Shown here piece after piece: positions 34,206 through 48,290 of a DNA stretch of 64,000 nucleotides. Positions within the stretch are counted from its first letter, which is position 1. The number at the start of each line of letters is the position of its first letter. The stretch is from Akanthomyces muscarius (taxonomy: Eukaryota > Ascomycota > Sordariomycetes > Hypocreales > Cordycipitaceae): contig NC_079242.1 in assembly GCF_028009165.1 (NCBI RefSeq), forward strand, positions 5,146,001-5,210,000. The letters are read 5' to 3'. The notes under the pieces are model-generated. The model ran no database searches, was not told the DNA's origin, and saw nothing but the letters and a program-made list of their open reading frames with translations. Position numbers and translations under genes: made by a program.

Positions 34206-35747
34206 GCATGACAGGCTGTTATTTAGCCACCACCTGAGGAGGTCGTTGAACTAGCCAATGTTTACTGCTTGCTCACAATTTGACAGCGTAGTTTCAACTC
34301 TGATTGCATCTTTAACGTTTTTCTCTTATTGACGATTTTCCAACATAGCGTTAACCTTTGATTGTCAGGCACACAATGATGCCGTCGATATGCAATACCA
34401 GATACCAGAACACAACAGCGTGGCAGCCACGCGCGGTCAACGTAGCCCTGCAGCTTCGTGCAGCAAACCGTAAACACGTACAGGTCTGCATCATCGTTTC
34501 ATGCCCTCCTCTCACTCAGCATGTCGCATTTCTTCGACGCGCATCTGCGTTTTCAAACAGGCAAATCCTGCTGGCGTGTACATTAACCAGTCCTCATTGC
34601 TGATGTTGCTGCTGCTGTGCTCCATCCCCAAGTCCTGCTGCTGTACCTTGTCAACCAGATGTCTGCTGTGCCATCTCCAAGTCTGAGATCGACGACGACG
34701 CAGCGTCGTGGCACAAAGAGATGCGGGCCTATCGCTCCCATGTACCACTTCTAATAAAAAACACGAAACAGTCGTTCTTATTCCCCAAGAAAATGGCCAA
34801 CGCTCACCTCGCACAAGCCAATCAAGGCGGGTGAAGAGGAAGAAGTCGGTGTAGGAGGCGGCGGGCGAGTCGACTAGTCTCAAGCAACACAGAAACACAC
34901 AAGAGTGAGGCTTGAATATTTGGTATTTTTATTCCATTACTTAGACAAGGGAGCACTCCATCTCTCCTCCCTCTCTCTATCGATGATGCAGTGAATGCAG
35001 AGCGGGAGCGGGAAGGGGCCAACGACAAGGCGATCGAAACATGCGGTGCGTTGTCCCCGTACAACCCGTCATTTTTTCTTCCCACCCGCAGACGTACATT
35101 CAATCATTCAGACAGATGCCGCCATGCCAATGTTCCTAATTTATTCCTGCTTCCCCCTCAGCGGTGAGGCATCTACTCGTTGCCCACCCATTCATCCCTC
35201 AACGGCCTCTTCTGTCCCACATCCTTTCTCCTCCTCCAGCCGTTGTGTAACCGCCGCTGCCCACACACACAGAGTCATCAACGCTGCATTAGCTCCCGTT
35301 GTATTTAGACCAAAAAACGCCACATTGTGCGACACTGTCTTGCAGCGGCAAGTCGTAAAAATAAATAAAAAGTCAATGACGCTAAAATGGAAGACGGTGT
35401 AGCACAGAGATTTGAGGTCTGTGACAGGTGTAGACGCAGCGACGTCTTTTTTGGGGGCCAAGAGGTGGTCGACCGGGTCCATGAGTTCTAGTCCACGCGC
35501 CGAGGGGGGCGCTTTTGGATGTGTGTGTGTGTGTGTGTGTGGGATTGAAGAGCAGGGAAGCTGATTTATTACGGCAGAAAGCCTCCGGGGTAGATGAGTA
35601 TGCCTGGTCGATATGCCTGGTCAGGGGATGAGGGGGGCTCGGCGCGTACAAGTGACGGGGAGCGATTCATTTCCCGTCCTCGACGACCAGCTGAAGAGCT
35701 ATTATTTGTGGTTTTGTATTTTCTGGCAGCAGGTGACGAGAAATCGT
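34206..35747. other. Intergenic stretch, no supported gene
   Basis: About 1.5 kb between the unknown gene and the 3' end of the BRCT gene. Only short frames without domains. Contains a (GT)n microsatellite at 35,521-35,541. Confidence 0.5.
35521..35541. repeat. (GT)n microsatellite
   Basis: About ten GT units in a row. Confidence 0.95.
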
Positions 35748-36641
35748 TCAAGCTGGCTTCTTTGCGAGGCTGTAGACGCTCGACTGGCCCTGGTGGGCAA
35801 TTTTAAGGTTGGAGAAGCGCGCCTCGGGGAGTCGTGTGCCGGCGCGGATACTTTCGAGGACCCTGGTCAATTTGTTAGCCCTTTTCTTTCTTTTCTTTCT
35901 CGAAGCATGAAATTTCTCCGAGTTTGACAACACCCAAACATGTGGGAAACAACTGCAGCTCGGTAGAGGTTGTACGCACCATTCAACGCCCACGTATTTG
36001 ATGCCTTTGCCGCCGAGGCGTCGAATCTCGCGGTCCATCTTGGTGCCGGCCAGACCACCACCGCATCCCGCCGCTGCACCTGCCGGCCGTCCGAGGACGA
36101 CGTGCGTGACCTGCCGCCGGGCCAGGTGCAGGGCGATGCGGGCGCCGTGGGCGGCCAGGGCCGTCTTGAGCTTGTGGTCGGAGATGAGCGGAAAGGTGCT
36201 GCCGTTGATGTACACGACCAGGCCGTCAAAGAGCTGCCGGCCTGGGCTTCCTCCTCCAGCATGTTCAGCAACCGGCAGCGAGATGATTTCCTTCATCGAG
36301 CCTGGCTTGACGAGCATCTCGACGACACTCTTCTTCTGCGGTGGCGGTTGTTGTTTGCTGTCCTGTGTTGGAGAGGCCGGGATGTGGCTCTGCTGCGGTT
36401 TGAACTGGCGGTTGAGCTTGAGGCCGCGCGAGGTCCGCCAGCTCGTCTCGGAGACGCCGTCGGTCTCGCGGCGAGAGGCCTCGCGGCGCTGGTGGCCGGA
36501 CGACGACGAGTTCCACGGGTCAAAGGGCCGTGGCCGGGAGAGCGGCGGCGGCTTGGGGAGGGGGTCCGTAAAGGGCTTCATGGTGGTGGGCGGCGGTTGC
36601 GGCTCATCAGTCCCACGAGATATGCCCTTTGCGTCCAACAT
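35748..36641 (-). CDS. Small BRCT-domain protein
   Basis: Predicted 258 aa from two exons, 36641-35980 and 35862-35748, with a 117-bp intron. The first ~130 residues are disordered and rich in Pro, Ser, Arg and Gln. A single BRCT domain follows. It starts at LFDGLVVYINGSTFPLISD, includes LKTALAAHGARIALHL and VTHVVLGRP, and ends with the diagnostic Trp of YVGVEW, whose codon is split by the intron and rejoined as VEWVLESIRAGTRLPEARF. BRCT domains bind phosphopeptides in DNA-damage and replication factors, so a nuclear repair or checkpoint role is likely; the specific partner is unknown. The start at 36641 is the first ATG of the open frame, but an upstream exon cannot be excluded. It is the last supported gene before the long desert. 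Confidence 0.82.
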   Translation of the reverse strand: MLDAKGISRGTDEPQPPPTTMKPFTDPLPKPPPLSRPRPFDPWNSSSSGHQRREASRRETDGVSETSWRTSRGLKLNRQFKPQQSHIPASPTQDSKQQPPPQKKSVVEMLVKPGSMKEIISLPVAEHAGGGSPGRQLFDGLVVYINGSTFPLISDHKLKTALAAHGARIALHLARRQVTHVVLGRPAGAAAGCGGGLAGTKMDREIRRLGGKGIKYVGVEWCVQPLPSCSCFPHVWVLSNSEKFHASRKKRKKRANKLTRVLESIRAGTRLPEARFSNLKIAHQGQSSVYSLAKKPA

Positions 36642-39600
36642 ACAAGCAACGCTGGCGATGGTGGTGTTGCTGGGTGAAGAGGACCATACGTCGAGTGGTG
36701 GTGAAATTCACGGTGCTTTGGTTTGGCCCCATTGATGCCAACGCGTTCAAGGGAGACATTACGCGCTACGATGTGTTTTTGGAAACCAACACTGTCCAAA
36801 TGCAATGTTTGTAAAATCTTTATTAAAATCAGATAAATATTCCATGACCAGGTACATCCTTTACAATACCCTACACCACGATTGCGACTGCAGCGTTGCG
36901 CCGAACGCACGCTGTCCGTGTTGGACCAACGCCCTTTGGCTTTGGTCCCACATCAGCAGCCGTGAACTCTACCTCTTGATCGCACGACTTGGCAGCCCAA
37001 GTTTGTTTCATGCGGGCAACTGAGCTCCTCTAAACGAAAAAAATCAGGGGCAAAAAAAAATCAGGGGAAAAACGGGAGCCACGAAAAAAACTTCACGAGG
37101 AAGGAAAAAACTCTTCAATAACCAAAAGACTGCGAGTATAAAATCAGCACAACTTGGTGGTCATTGCGGGGCGCGCCTCTCTTTTGCATTTGTGCATTTG
37201 CCGAAGTCCGCCGCCCATCTCGTCCCCTCATGCTGACACTCTCGATCAAGCAAAAAAGCCGAGACTAGCTGTATCAGTTATTGGCCAGCTTTTTCAAATA
37301 TCATCGATCCCATGCTCACTGCGAGATTGCTTTTCGGGGGGGGGGAGTTCCTGTCATGTACATGCAGCTGTACATACGGCCGGCCGATGGGCAAAGCAGT
37401 ACCGGTACACACACCCTCCCGTAACAAGACCAGAAGCGGGCGCGAAATCATGCATCCCGGGCTATTGATGCCCATTTTTAGCAACACAAAAGGCTATTGA
37501 TCGTCTTTGGCCGAGGCAAGCGAGTCAAGAAGACTAAACGATAGAGAAAGAAAAAAAAAAGGGCCATCGTGACTTGCATGGACCACGGGCGCGGACGTAG
37601 CCGCAGCCCGGGTGGCCCGCGGGGGCGAGAAAGCCTCCTCAGCCCACCACATGGCAGGACAAGTACCCAAAAAGCCAGCCAGCGCAGCAAAACGCCCGCT
37701 TGTAGTTTAGCGACTCCTGATGGAGTGGCCGCTCCACAGGGCGACCTGCAGCTGCTTGGTGGCTTACAGGATGATTGCGTTGTATCTTGTGCTGTGGTGC
37801 TGCCTTTTTGCAAGGACCACGGCCGAGGGAAATACTTTGTCAGTGATGCTGATGGAAAAATTGGAGTTGCGGAATGGACATGTCTGATGGTTTGAAACCC
37901 GGCGGCTGTACGAGATGCACACGCACGCTTGACGTATCTCTACAGGCAAACCATCACTGGTCGCAGTGTACCTCAGCACGAAGGTTACAGCAACGGGGAA
38001 CCAAGGTTCGCTGTGCCGGGCGAGCGAGCGCCGCCCGTCCCTCTCCACCTGCTGCAACGGCCCGCTGTTGCAGAAAACCGTTTTTTTAAATCATGTCTCT
38101 CTCGCTTGCTACCAGTAATTCACCGCACACTACACGCTGCACAAGCTCCCGCGATAGGCACCATGTACTGTGCTGTCTTGTTCTTGTCTTTTCGGTCTCG
38201 GCCTCGTCAGTTTCCGTCTAGACATCACACACATACCTAGGTACCTATATTGCGAAATCCAGATGAGGAGCCGGGACCCCCCCTGTTATACGCGGAAGCA
38301 GACCCGGGCCAGCTCAGACACCACCAGCTCCCCGCCCGTCCGCCCCCGACAAATAAGCTACCCAAGCGGCGAAGAGTATTTTATTTTTTTTATTCCGTGT
38401 TTTTAAATCACAAACAACTAATTTACACGTGTCAATGTGAAATAGCTACGCACTAGACTGTTTACAAAAAAAAAATTGTACTTGACCATGGAGAACTCGG
38501 CCGACCCGTCCCGTCCGGCTGACTACTGCCCTGCCCTGTCCTGCTATATCTCGCTCCCCCCCTTCGCTCCCCACCAATGACGCCTCCAAACGTGATGCTG
38601 CAGAAAAGACAACGGCCGCCGCGCTGAGTTGATCAAAATCGTACTGGTAACGGAGCCTTGTTCGTTTCATTTCATCTCACCAGGCCATCCACAGCTCTCC
38701 GACACACGCCCCTCCCCTCCTCCTCCGTCCTTCGATCCCTGCTTCTTGAGAGAAGAGACCAAAAGCAAAGTAGTAGTCCGCACCATTATTAGCCTCTCTT
38801 TGATTTGCCCTATATCATCGATTTTATAGCTGTCATATCTCTCTCGTCAAACAATACTACCACCCAAGACAGGGTCCCCCCCCCTCCCCCGTTCTGCAAA
38901 GGCCACCACCGTCCGAGGTTTGCCCCTCCAGCTGCCATCGGAGGCTCTCTGCGTCTGCATGCTTTCTGCGGTACCTCGGGCCTGCTTGCTTCCACACACA
39001 CACTTATTCACAATACATGATCCATGGTCATCGTGGTTTGGTAGCTAGGTACCCCAAAGGTCCTTGCGCCCCCGGTCCCCAAGCCACACCGGAAAACGAT
39101 GCCCACCCATGATCCTACCTTGGCGCTTTTTTTTTCTGCCTCTGCTTTTGGCAACCTTTTTGCTTTTTGCCTGGCGTCATCTGGAAGCACGTTTTGATTA
39201 CATCTTCTTTTTAATATACCGCTGCCGGTACTCACTGACCACCAATAGATGGTCTAGATACACATGATTTCTACAGATCCTCGTAATAGTGCATGTTAGA
39301 AGATGCTGCCGTCCATGACAACCATATCCGATTAGCTGCAAACGTCCAAGCGCCTTATGGTTTGTTGTATCAGGTTCGTCCAGCCATTGCTCGTGACTGC
39401 GCCGCCCCTCCCCATCATAGCGTCGTTTCACCAACGCCTCTTTTTTACCTTTTTTTCCAGAACCCAGATACCATGCCATGCCATGCTCCATCGTCAGCCG
39501 CTTTTTTTATTTACTTCCTGGCCATGCGCACCATCATCGGGTGTATCTCCTCCATCTAGAAACTCGCACTAGCAGCCTGCTCACTTGTGGCTTGAAAAAC

Positions 39601-40254
39601 GACACCACACAACCCGCTAATGCACACCATACTTGCCTTGGCCCTGCTTTTTGCATGAAGAACAAAACATCACCCAACATGAAAGCTTTTTTTGCATTAT
39701 ACAATCTCGTTTCTGATCTCCTAAATCACAAACGTCCAATATTATAGCAAAGTATAGAAACATGTTTTGCGTGATGTTGATGTAAAACATGGATAGGAAA
39801 TATCCCGCCGTCACCGAGTCACGGCACCGCCGCTCGCCGCCGCCCGCCCGTCTCCCCCGCCTTCATCTTCAGCCCCCCCGGTTGTGCACGTCTACATGTG
39901 CATACATTCTTGGGCAGATGGGACAAGCAAGAAAAGAAGCGAGCCCATTGCTAGAATCATCCCAGCAGAACCCGCCATGAGTCAAATCCCCCCCCTGGGG
40001 GCTTGGATGGGCTGCAGCAGCTACCCGCCCGCCTCCATCACCCCATGGCCACAGCCGAGCCCCCAAGGATTCTATAGTGGATTTCCTTTTACGCCCGGTC
40101 TCTCAGTCTCTTTCTCGTTCAGACGGCAACAGTAACAAACAGACAGAGAAAAACCGACACGGAGCATATTGGCCAACTATAGCGTGGATATACCTCATTT
40201 TCGCCCAGATTGGGCAATCGTAAACTCCATTATACCACAAGCTAGCTATGTATT

Positions 40255-40274
40255 AATGTAATGTAATGTAATGT
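40255..40274. repeat. (AATGT)4 repeat
   Basis: Four perfect copies of a 5-bp unit. Confidence 0.95.
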
Positions 40275-40898
40275 ACCCAGCTAGCCCTGGCTGTCAAGCT
40301 AACAACCCCACCACCACCACAATGGCCGCCGGGGTTCGACAAAAGATCCCAAGAGAATTCAAAGTGAATTGCGCCGCACTAATGTACAACGGGTGCTAAA
40401 AAAGGTCATGTTTTTCTCGGAAGAACGCTCCCATCTACAGACTATTATTCTTGGCTTTTCCTTAGCCAAGGGCGTTCATGCACACGATGGGGGCGTGTAG
40501 ATTTTCAGATGCCGTCCGCAGCTTCAATCTTGATGCTGCAAAGTCACTTGCCACTGCCTACATGTAATTGCCTACCCACCCAGCTGTTGACATGTCTGTC
40601 CAGATACAGCGCCATCACAATATTGCAACTCCAAAGCTCCGACGACGAAAAGCGACTTTCCTTGACACCTTGCCTCAATGTCGCCTCGTTTCTCACTCAG
40701 CCTCTCACGCCCTCGCATCTTACCCAGCGTTGCATTCATTCTGTCATCGCGCCGGAAAACAACGCAACCTTCTTTCTCTTCCTTTGCGGCGCAGCCCCCC
40801 ATCCCAGCCTGACCCCCCCTCCTTTCCTGGTGGGCTTGCCGCACGGCACGGGAAGACTAACGTACCTCTCATGCACACTTGCGGGACCTCCTCCCCTA

Positions 40899-40901
<3 letters not shown>

Positions 40902-40935
<34 letters not shown>
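40902..40935. repeat. (CT)n microsatellite
   Basis: About seventeen CT units inside a broader pyrimidine-rich stretch. Confidence 0.95.
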
Positions 40936-40939
<4 letters not shown>

Positions 40940-43900
40940 TCCTTCTTTTCTGCTTTTTGCTTGCTACATTGTAGCTCGCTGGCAGTGAGCCTCTTCTGCC
41001 TGATATCCACTACGTAACCCGCAGCAACCTTGTCTAGCCTCGGTCAACTATCCCAAGTACTTAGATGCAATGTGCATGCACCAGCGTCTCGTCCGTACGA
41101 ACAAACCCCTACCTGCGTATCCATCTCGCGATCTTGAGAGATGGGACACGCTTCTTGATTTTTTCAAGTGTTACTGTGCGCCGTACCTGACACAAAAAGA
41201 AACCCTGCGGCGCACGCACGCACGTACTACATCCCGTCTTGTTTCCCTCCCAAGCTGCATATACCCCCGCCTTGTTCATTTGGGGGCGGAAAAGATATCC
41301 TCTTACTGGGTCAAATACAAGTTCGACTTGTCAAGACGGGGACGCGCCTTGTACCAGCCATGTAGCCACGCTCAGGCCATGGGACAAAACTGACCTTCCT
41401 TCATTCGACATTGACATCCTGGACCTTGAAACGGAGGGCCATTGTCACCCCTTCAAGTTCCAGGGCTGAGATGCCGCACAAGAATCTGCCCCGTATCAGC
41501 ATCTCTTGTATAACAACGAGTCAGGTATTTTGTGCTATGCCACATCAGCCACTACAAGCAAACAGCCAGAGTTTGCCCGACGTCTGCCGAGCCCCAAAAC
41601 TGAGACCTTTTGTTTCTCAATGCCCAGAGAAAAACCGTTATCGAAGCGCCGCGCCCAGCCCCCCCCCCCCCGCGAGAGAGTCACAAGGGTCCCCTCCCTG
41701 TGTGTGCTCAGACAAGCGCAAGGTATTGGCATCGTCTCCTCTACTTCTCATAGTGACCTTTTGAAAACTATGTGTTTCCCGCCTGCACACCCTCGCGTCA
41801 AGATACATGCAGATACATGCACAGTGGACAAAACAGCCCATCTGGCTTGGGATGAAGGCCACTAGTTCGACGCACAGCCGGGTATGCAAGGGAAAGAGGG
41901 GCACAGGCTGGGGGAAGAGGCCAACACATCCATCGACCTGCGTCTGGCCACACGGGAAAGAGATGGCAGCGCGGCGCGACAAGAACATGCATGCTGCAAC
42001 AGGCGGTGAGGGGCATGCGCCGAATCGACTGGGGGGGGGGCGTGTCGCATGTGGTGCCGCTGGCCCCAGTCGCCCAGCCTCAAACGAGACATTTTGGATA
42101 TCGAAGACAAGATCCGAACAACAATGGGAAATCGGACACAGACGGAAGACAGGAAAAAGCTTTTCAAAAAAAGAAAAAAAAGAGAGCCATCAGTCATGAA
42201 CACAGATGCAGAAGAAAGTAGATGCAGCTTTGACGGAACCTGCCCACCAAAACGGCGCGTGTGGCCCGGCGTAGAGTTGACCGATAGCTTGCTGACTTTG
42301 CACTGCTGGAGTCCATCCCCTGCGTCGCAAAAAGATCGTCTCTCCTAGCGAAAAAGAACATGACCGGCCACCAGCCGAGCTGCCAGGGTCTTGTTTGGAC
42401 CGACGGGGATCTTACCAAGGTGGTATCTTGGGCGCGCCTCGTGCTTGTACCTCTGTAGCCACACGCCCCCCTACCCTGGTCCGCCAGATGGCCTTGAGTG
42501 GTGGTGGCCTTTGCTTTGCTCAGGGATGTTGCTTCGCTGGACTAGCACGACCGGCCGAGGCCGAAGAGCGAGAAAAGAAAACCCGCCAGTTCTCCTTCTC
42601 CCTTTGTGAGAAAGCGCGCATGGGTCGAAAAGCCCTACCCGCACTCCTTGCTGTTCTGGGAGGCTGGTCAAAAGTCTTGTCTTGACGTTGAAAGGAAGCC
42701 GCCGCTGCACTTCAGACTACTTGTGCAAGATCGCGCACGATGGGCCTACCCTGAAAAGAAAGGAAAGCTGCTCGATGAAGAGAGATCCGGCACAGCTGCG
42801 CGCGCATACTCTGTGCATAAAAGCCACAGATTAAGTGGCCCAGCCAGCGCCAGCGCAGCAAGGCAACACGGGAATCGTCCTTTATTTTTGCTTGCATTAC
42901 TCCGCCGTATGCAAACTGCACATGTGGCAACCCGCGGAAGCACGCGTGCAGAACCGGCCTCCCACGCTGCTAAAGCCCATCTATAATACGACGCCCAGTT
43001 GGGCTGACATCCTGCCATCGCATATGTACACCATGCTTTGCGCTCGCAAGGTCTCACAGTGCTGAAAGGAAAACGGCGCGGCGAAACGTCTTGATAGTAA
43101 CCGCCCAGATCACAAGTCCTGGTAGAATTTGCGCCCACCGCACTGTCTGTTCGTCTGTCTCTGCTCTCATGCCCTCTTGTCGCGGCATGTGGTTGGGCCA
43201 CGGCATGAGTTTGGTGTGGGGTGGTCCATTCTCCAGCCTTGCTTCTCTTTGGCTCGAACAATAGCTTGCCTCGCGCCGGACCACACAGACGCTATTGTTT
43301 TCTTGCGAAAAGCCAGGTGCGGGTGGGCTTGGCCAGCGCACACTTTTCAAGCCTAGTCCCTGGTTCACGCAGCCGTCGTCGCACAAGGTTCTGTGGCACG
43401 CCCCCAGAATGAGCGGGAAGCAGCGAGTCAATCAACCCCATCACACGTTGGACAATGCTGGCCAAACTGTGCCACCTCACTTCACTTGCCCTGTCTAGCG
43501 AGCATGGTGGCATGGTTGGCAGAAGCTTTGGTCTCGCATGTACCGGCGTCGGCATAGAGCTCTTGTGCGTCTGTAGATCCACCAAGGAATTGTGCATAAC
43601 AAGAGCATCGTTATCGAGACTTGAATCGCACAGGCAGATCCGAGCAATCCTCGCTGCGGCTGCAATAGCATGACAGGCCTCAGGCTGTTAGTCAATTGTT
43701 GAATGATCCCAGCAATAATGTGCTGTCAGTTCATCACGGACAAGTTTATGCCCACGCCCCTGTCAATATCGGAATCCTCCCAACCCCGTCTGCGATAGCA
43801 CGGCATCACTTCTCGAATCGGTAAGCACTGCTCGCTCCCCGATAGACACTTGAACACAAAAAGACGGTCCAGAAAATTTAAGCCAAGTGGGGAGCGGCCT

Positions 43901-46900
43901 GGGCTTTTGCCCATCGGCCTTCGCAGGTGATGGTCCGCCCGGATCTTGTCCAATTGAGGTTGTGCTGGTGGACATGGCCTGTGTGCCAGCACAACGTGGT
44001 GAGTCCTCATTGGACTGCTAGTGGTCAGCTCCCAACCCCCGACCGAAGTGACGCCACTTTGTGGGTGAACAAGGAGGAGAAAAGGCGAGAATCCACCGCA
44101 GCGAGGCTATCCGTCCTGAGGACGAGTATAATTTTTTCATGGCAGTACTGGTACGGCGCGCCGTCTTGAATGGTGATGGCTCCATATGCACCAGGATTGT
44201 TTCGCAATCACATTGCGCCAGTATGCTGCCTGCTTCGATAGCTCGGTCAGAAACGTGTGTCCAGCCACCGCTGGCCCCGTGATTCCTTTGATATGTACCG
44301 TCTAGTTCAATCGAAGCCAATGACAGACATCAGACGGCAATAATGTACGTATAACGTGTATAATCAGCTGCTCTTGCAGCCATGTCACCTGCGGCCTCGT
44401 TGAATTGTCTTGCCAATGTGGCCTGCAAGGACTTTTGTTAAAGCCTCTGCGGGCGGCTAGAGTGAAAATAGCAGGAGGCCAAAGGACCCTTGTCCAGTCG
44501 ATCGCTGCCAAACCCTGTAGCCACGGGCCAAAGGCAGTCATCGGCTCTGCAGCCTTCGATGCGGTCGCGCGGGAAGACTAATGTATGCACGGAAAACGGA
44601 GTGCGGGCTGGCGAAACCACAACGGAGGCATCCACCGAGAATGGCATCGATGGTCTGCCCACATGGGCGCCGAGCTTCTGCTTACCCCCCATCAGGCCCA
44701 CAGACGCGACAGGCATTGTGTAGTCAGGAATAGCGTTGCAGTGACAGTCCGCCCCGTCTGTCGTAGTGGTGGCTGAATGAGCGCGCAGCGGTGCGGTCGT
44801 CGTCTTATTGGTATTTTCAGGATGGTGCCGAGTCAATTCGGTAATGGCTTCCGTCTTGTCATGATTGAATTACGCCAATAACAGGGTCGCTAAAAGGCGA
44901 AACAGGCCGTCGTCACTCTAGCTGGAATATCCAGCACTCCCATTCCGGGCTGCTCTGAGACATACATAGCCGCTGCGTGTGTCATGCAAGTGCGCTGTCG
45001 GCCCTCCGACTAGCTGGCTGCAGGGACTGGCCGCTGTCAAAATGCGGCTGGCCACATGTATTGTGGCTGTTATAACGTCTTGAAGTTAATAATAGTTGGC
45101 AGCGCTGCAGCAGTGGTGCCGCTGTGCGGTCAGCAGCTACGCATTGGAGGGGCGAGATTTATCGTGCATTGCATTGGTAGCTCGCGGACGCAAAGTCGGC
45201 TTGCAACGGCATCGGCCGAGTGAACGAATGAGCAGGTCCCTTGTCTGGTTGTAATTATCAACACAGCCAATCCCACCGCGGAACGCAACCGCACCAGACA
45301 TTTCAACAGTTGTAGGCTCCTTGTGATGTACCAGTAAAAGATGCAGGCAGTGGAAGGCTGGCCCCAGGTCCACATGGGTCAGCCCAGGCAGATTATGTAC
45401 AAGATCCGGCTGTGCCATGATGATGTGCATACGCGGATAACATCTTGTGTCCAGATCGGCATGCTTCATTCTGGGCCTAACGAAGCGAAGACGGCAAATG
45501 GCATAAGGTGTCACAGTGTCTAGAGGTATAATGTAGACATGGAGTGCAGATCATGTGCACAAACAGGCCGACAACCACGTTCCAAGGCAGTGTCGGCCGT
45601 CGAGCGCAACGGCCTCGGTCGGAGTGTATGGCTGATATTGAAGCAAGTAAAATGATAGTCTCCACTGGGGCGTTGGTGGAGGTGGGGAGAATTGCGGGAG
45701 CTTTTCCAATCGTCCAGTCCCACGCAGTCTGCAAAGGAACATGTTGGCATGATGCGGGTGAGGCAAAAGATTGAAGGATACCAGGCCTGGCCTCGTCCGA
45801 CACAGCTGCGTGGAAAGGATGGGGGCGAAATGAGGTGGCGTGGAGAGGGCCTGCCAGCAGAGTGTCTCGGAAGCGTGCAAGTGTGCCACATCTTGGTCTG
45901 CAGATGGCCTGGTCCGGATGCACAGCCTTGGTTCGGGGTTGTGCAATGCAGCCCAGCGCTTATCTATTCACACTAAACCCGAGACTGGCTTGCTACTGGA
46001 GCTGGCCTGACAGCCGTCGGAGTCGGAATCTTGTAGCGGCTGTCCGCAGATTGGCAGGGCTGGCTGCGTACCAGTTTTGGCGCTGGCTGTGGTAGGATCC
46101 GAGGTTCATGGCTTTGCAGTAGATGACGCAACTTGGGTCATCAGATGGGATGCGCCATGTTGTTCGATGACATGCGCAGAATCGACGGACGGAGCACAAC
46201 GAGGCAGTGGATCAGTAAGACGGCGCATGGCTGGACGATGGCAGGCCCAGCGTGCCAGGGAACAGCCTCGTGCGAGCTCTCGATCAGGCATCGTGGAAGC
46301 TGCAGGCTCCAGCAAGTTGAGTGGCGCTGGTGAGAGGACTAGCTGTTCGTGGCAAGCGGCTAGAATGGCGCAAGATCGGGCGTGTGGGGACAGTATCACA
46401 GGGGTTTCGTATCAGCAAGGAGAATGTCACCAAGCCTTGGTGGATTGGGACGAATTGCTTGTATTTTGCCCATTTTGCGGCGACGGCAAGTCAACCGCTA
46501 CTTCTGTCACAATGAGTGTATTGGCAGCAGATCGCTTCGAGGCCAACTTGCCTGTGGTCGACCGTATTCGGCTCAGGGATCCCGGCTGCTAACAGGGTTC
46601 AACTGGTAAAGCTGGGGCGAAGGATGAAAATGCTGAAAGGTCAGCAATAGATTAGCGTGATACAGGAACGGCGGTGGGTTTGTGGCTGGCTATGCTGGTG
46701 ATGCTGTAATAATGGCACCTGTATGGAGCAGCGTCAGCCGACCCGAGGCATCTTGATTCGCGAACGCAGTATCATGCGTAGCTATTCCCATTCCGAATGT
46801 ACCGGCGCTGAGAATACATTCAGTAGTGTCCGAGCAAAACGCCATGGTGCGGGATATTATTACTGATCTGTACCTAGTTGGTGATGCAGGGACGGATGCC

Positions 46901-48199
46901 AAAGGAGGTCCTAGGCGGCATCGGATCGAGACGGCTGCAGGAGAGCTTGCAGCAGGTAATTGCGGCGGAGTGTTTTACCGACGAAGGTGGTCGTGTGGAA
47001 CAGGTTGATGGCAGAGATGAAATTGAGCACATGATTGATAGGTGGTGGTTTTCTTGCAAGATTGAATCATGATATTGGTGGCGTTTGCAGGGGTTAGTTT
47101 GTGCTTCCGCAGCCAAGACTGGATGAGGTTGCAAGCTGGCCAGACGCCAGGCTTCAGCAGAACGGTCAACGCATGAACTATGGATGCGAAATCGAGTCGA
47201 GCGCGATGGCAGGTTTGGTAACTAATAATGCAATGCCTGTAGGGTGGCGCGGGCATGCAGCATGGTGATGAAAGGCGAACGGCAGCATGGGCTGGCGTCC
47301 GGAAATAGGCGCTACGCGATAGAACCTGGCAGGGGAAAGTTCCAGCCAAAAACGCCCTAGAACAAGCCACTCAGCGCTGTACTTCTGGCTGCTGAACGGC
47401 GCACGAGAAGCAGCAAAACGGCTGAGGCACCACACTGAACCACCCCACTTGGCAGATGGTGACGGCCACTGATGACGGGCAGGTTCAACGCTTGCCGCTC
47501 AACTGCTACCCGGGGCCACTATCGTCTGCTACGTTTGGCTGGCCGACCAGTTAGTTGCGCGCCGTACATTGTAATCGTTACATTGCAATCGATATTGAAA
47601 CACAGAAGCGGGAATTAACGGTCCTCATCATATGAGGCGTAGAAATGTCGGTCAGGCGCCTGCCAACTTGCGATACTGAGAGACGAAGTCTGGTCTGTGA
47701 CAGCGATTTTGCGCAGTGGTGGACGTGATCGCCGCTCGTTCTGGTTGGGGCTCGCAGTATTTGGACCAGCCAGCATGCCCCACGGCGACTCCGCTGAAAG
47801 GGTTTTTGCTGGTGCACTCTCTTGGCCAGCCCAGCCACCCAGCTGATACGAATGCCATGGGTTTTCTTTAAACAATCAATTTAGCCCGTGGTACCTGGTC
47901 GCTCTGATTGGTACTCGGAAAAGCCCTCGTCTCATTTATGCTTTGCAGGCGAACCGGCGGTGCATGGGCAGTCTGCACGATGCTGCGGCGGGCGGTGCAT
48001 CCACACAGCAGCCCCCAGTCGGTGCCAATGTCGATGAGCAAGATTTGGCAGGCGGCCGAGCCTGCATTAATGCACATTCATGCACAATGTCGCTAGGGGG
48101 AACCAGCGTCATCGTGGGAGGGAAAAGCCAGGCGCGGATGCAGGTCGATCTGGGCCCCAAGATATTTTTGGGATCCCAGCCGGCGCTATCGGGGCCTTT

Positions 48200-48290
48200 T
48201 CGGGGCCGCTAACTAGCACGACTGGGACGGACTGGGACTGGGCTGGGCTGTGAGACGGGTGAGACAGTGGGCTGGGCTGGGCCGGGCTCT
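48200..48290 (+). repeat. GGGCT-rich block with quadruplex-type motifs
   Basis: Two clusters of four GGG runs; the second, GGGCTGGGCTGGGCCGGG at 48,269-48,286, has 2-nt loops throughout and fits the canonical intramolecular G-quadruplex pattern. Confidence 0.6.

Noticed and set aside
46077..46592. 171-codon frame in the gene desert
   Set aside because: No domain, unusual composition, overlapping frames of similar size on both strands, no flanking splice structure.
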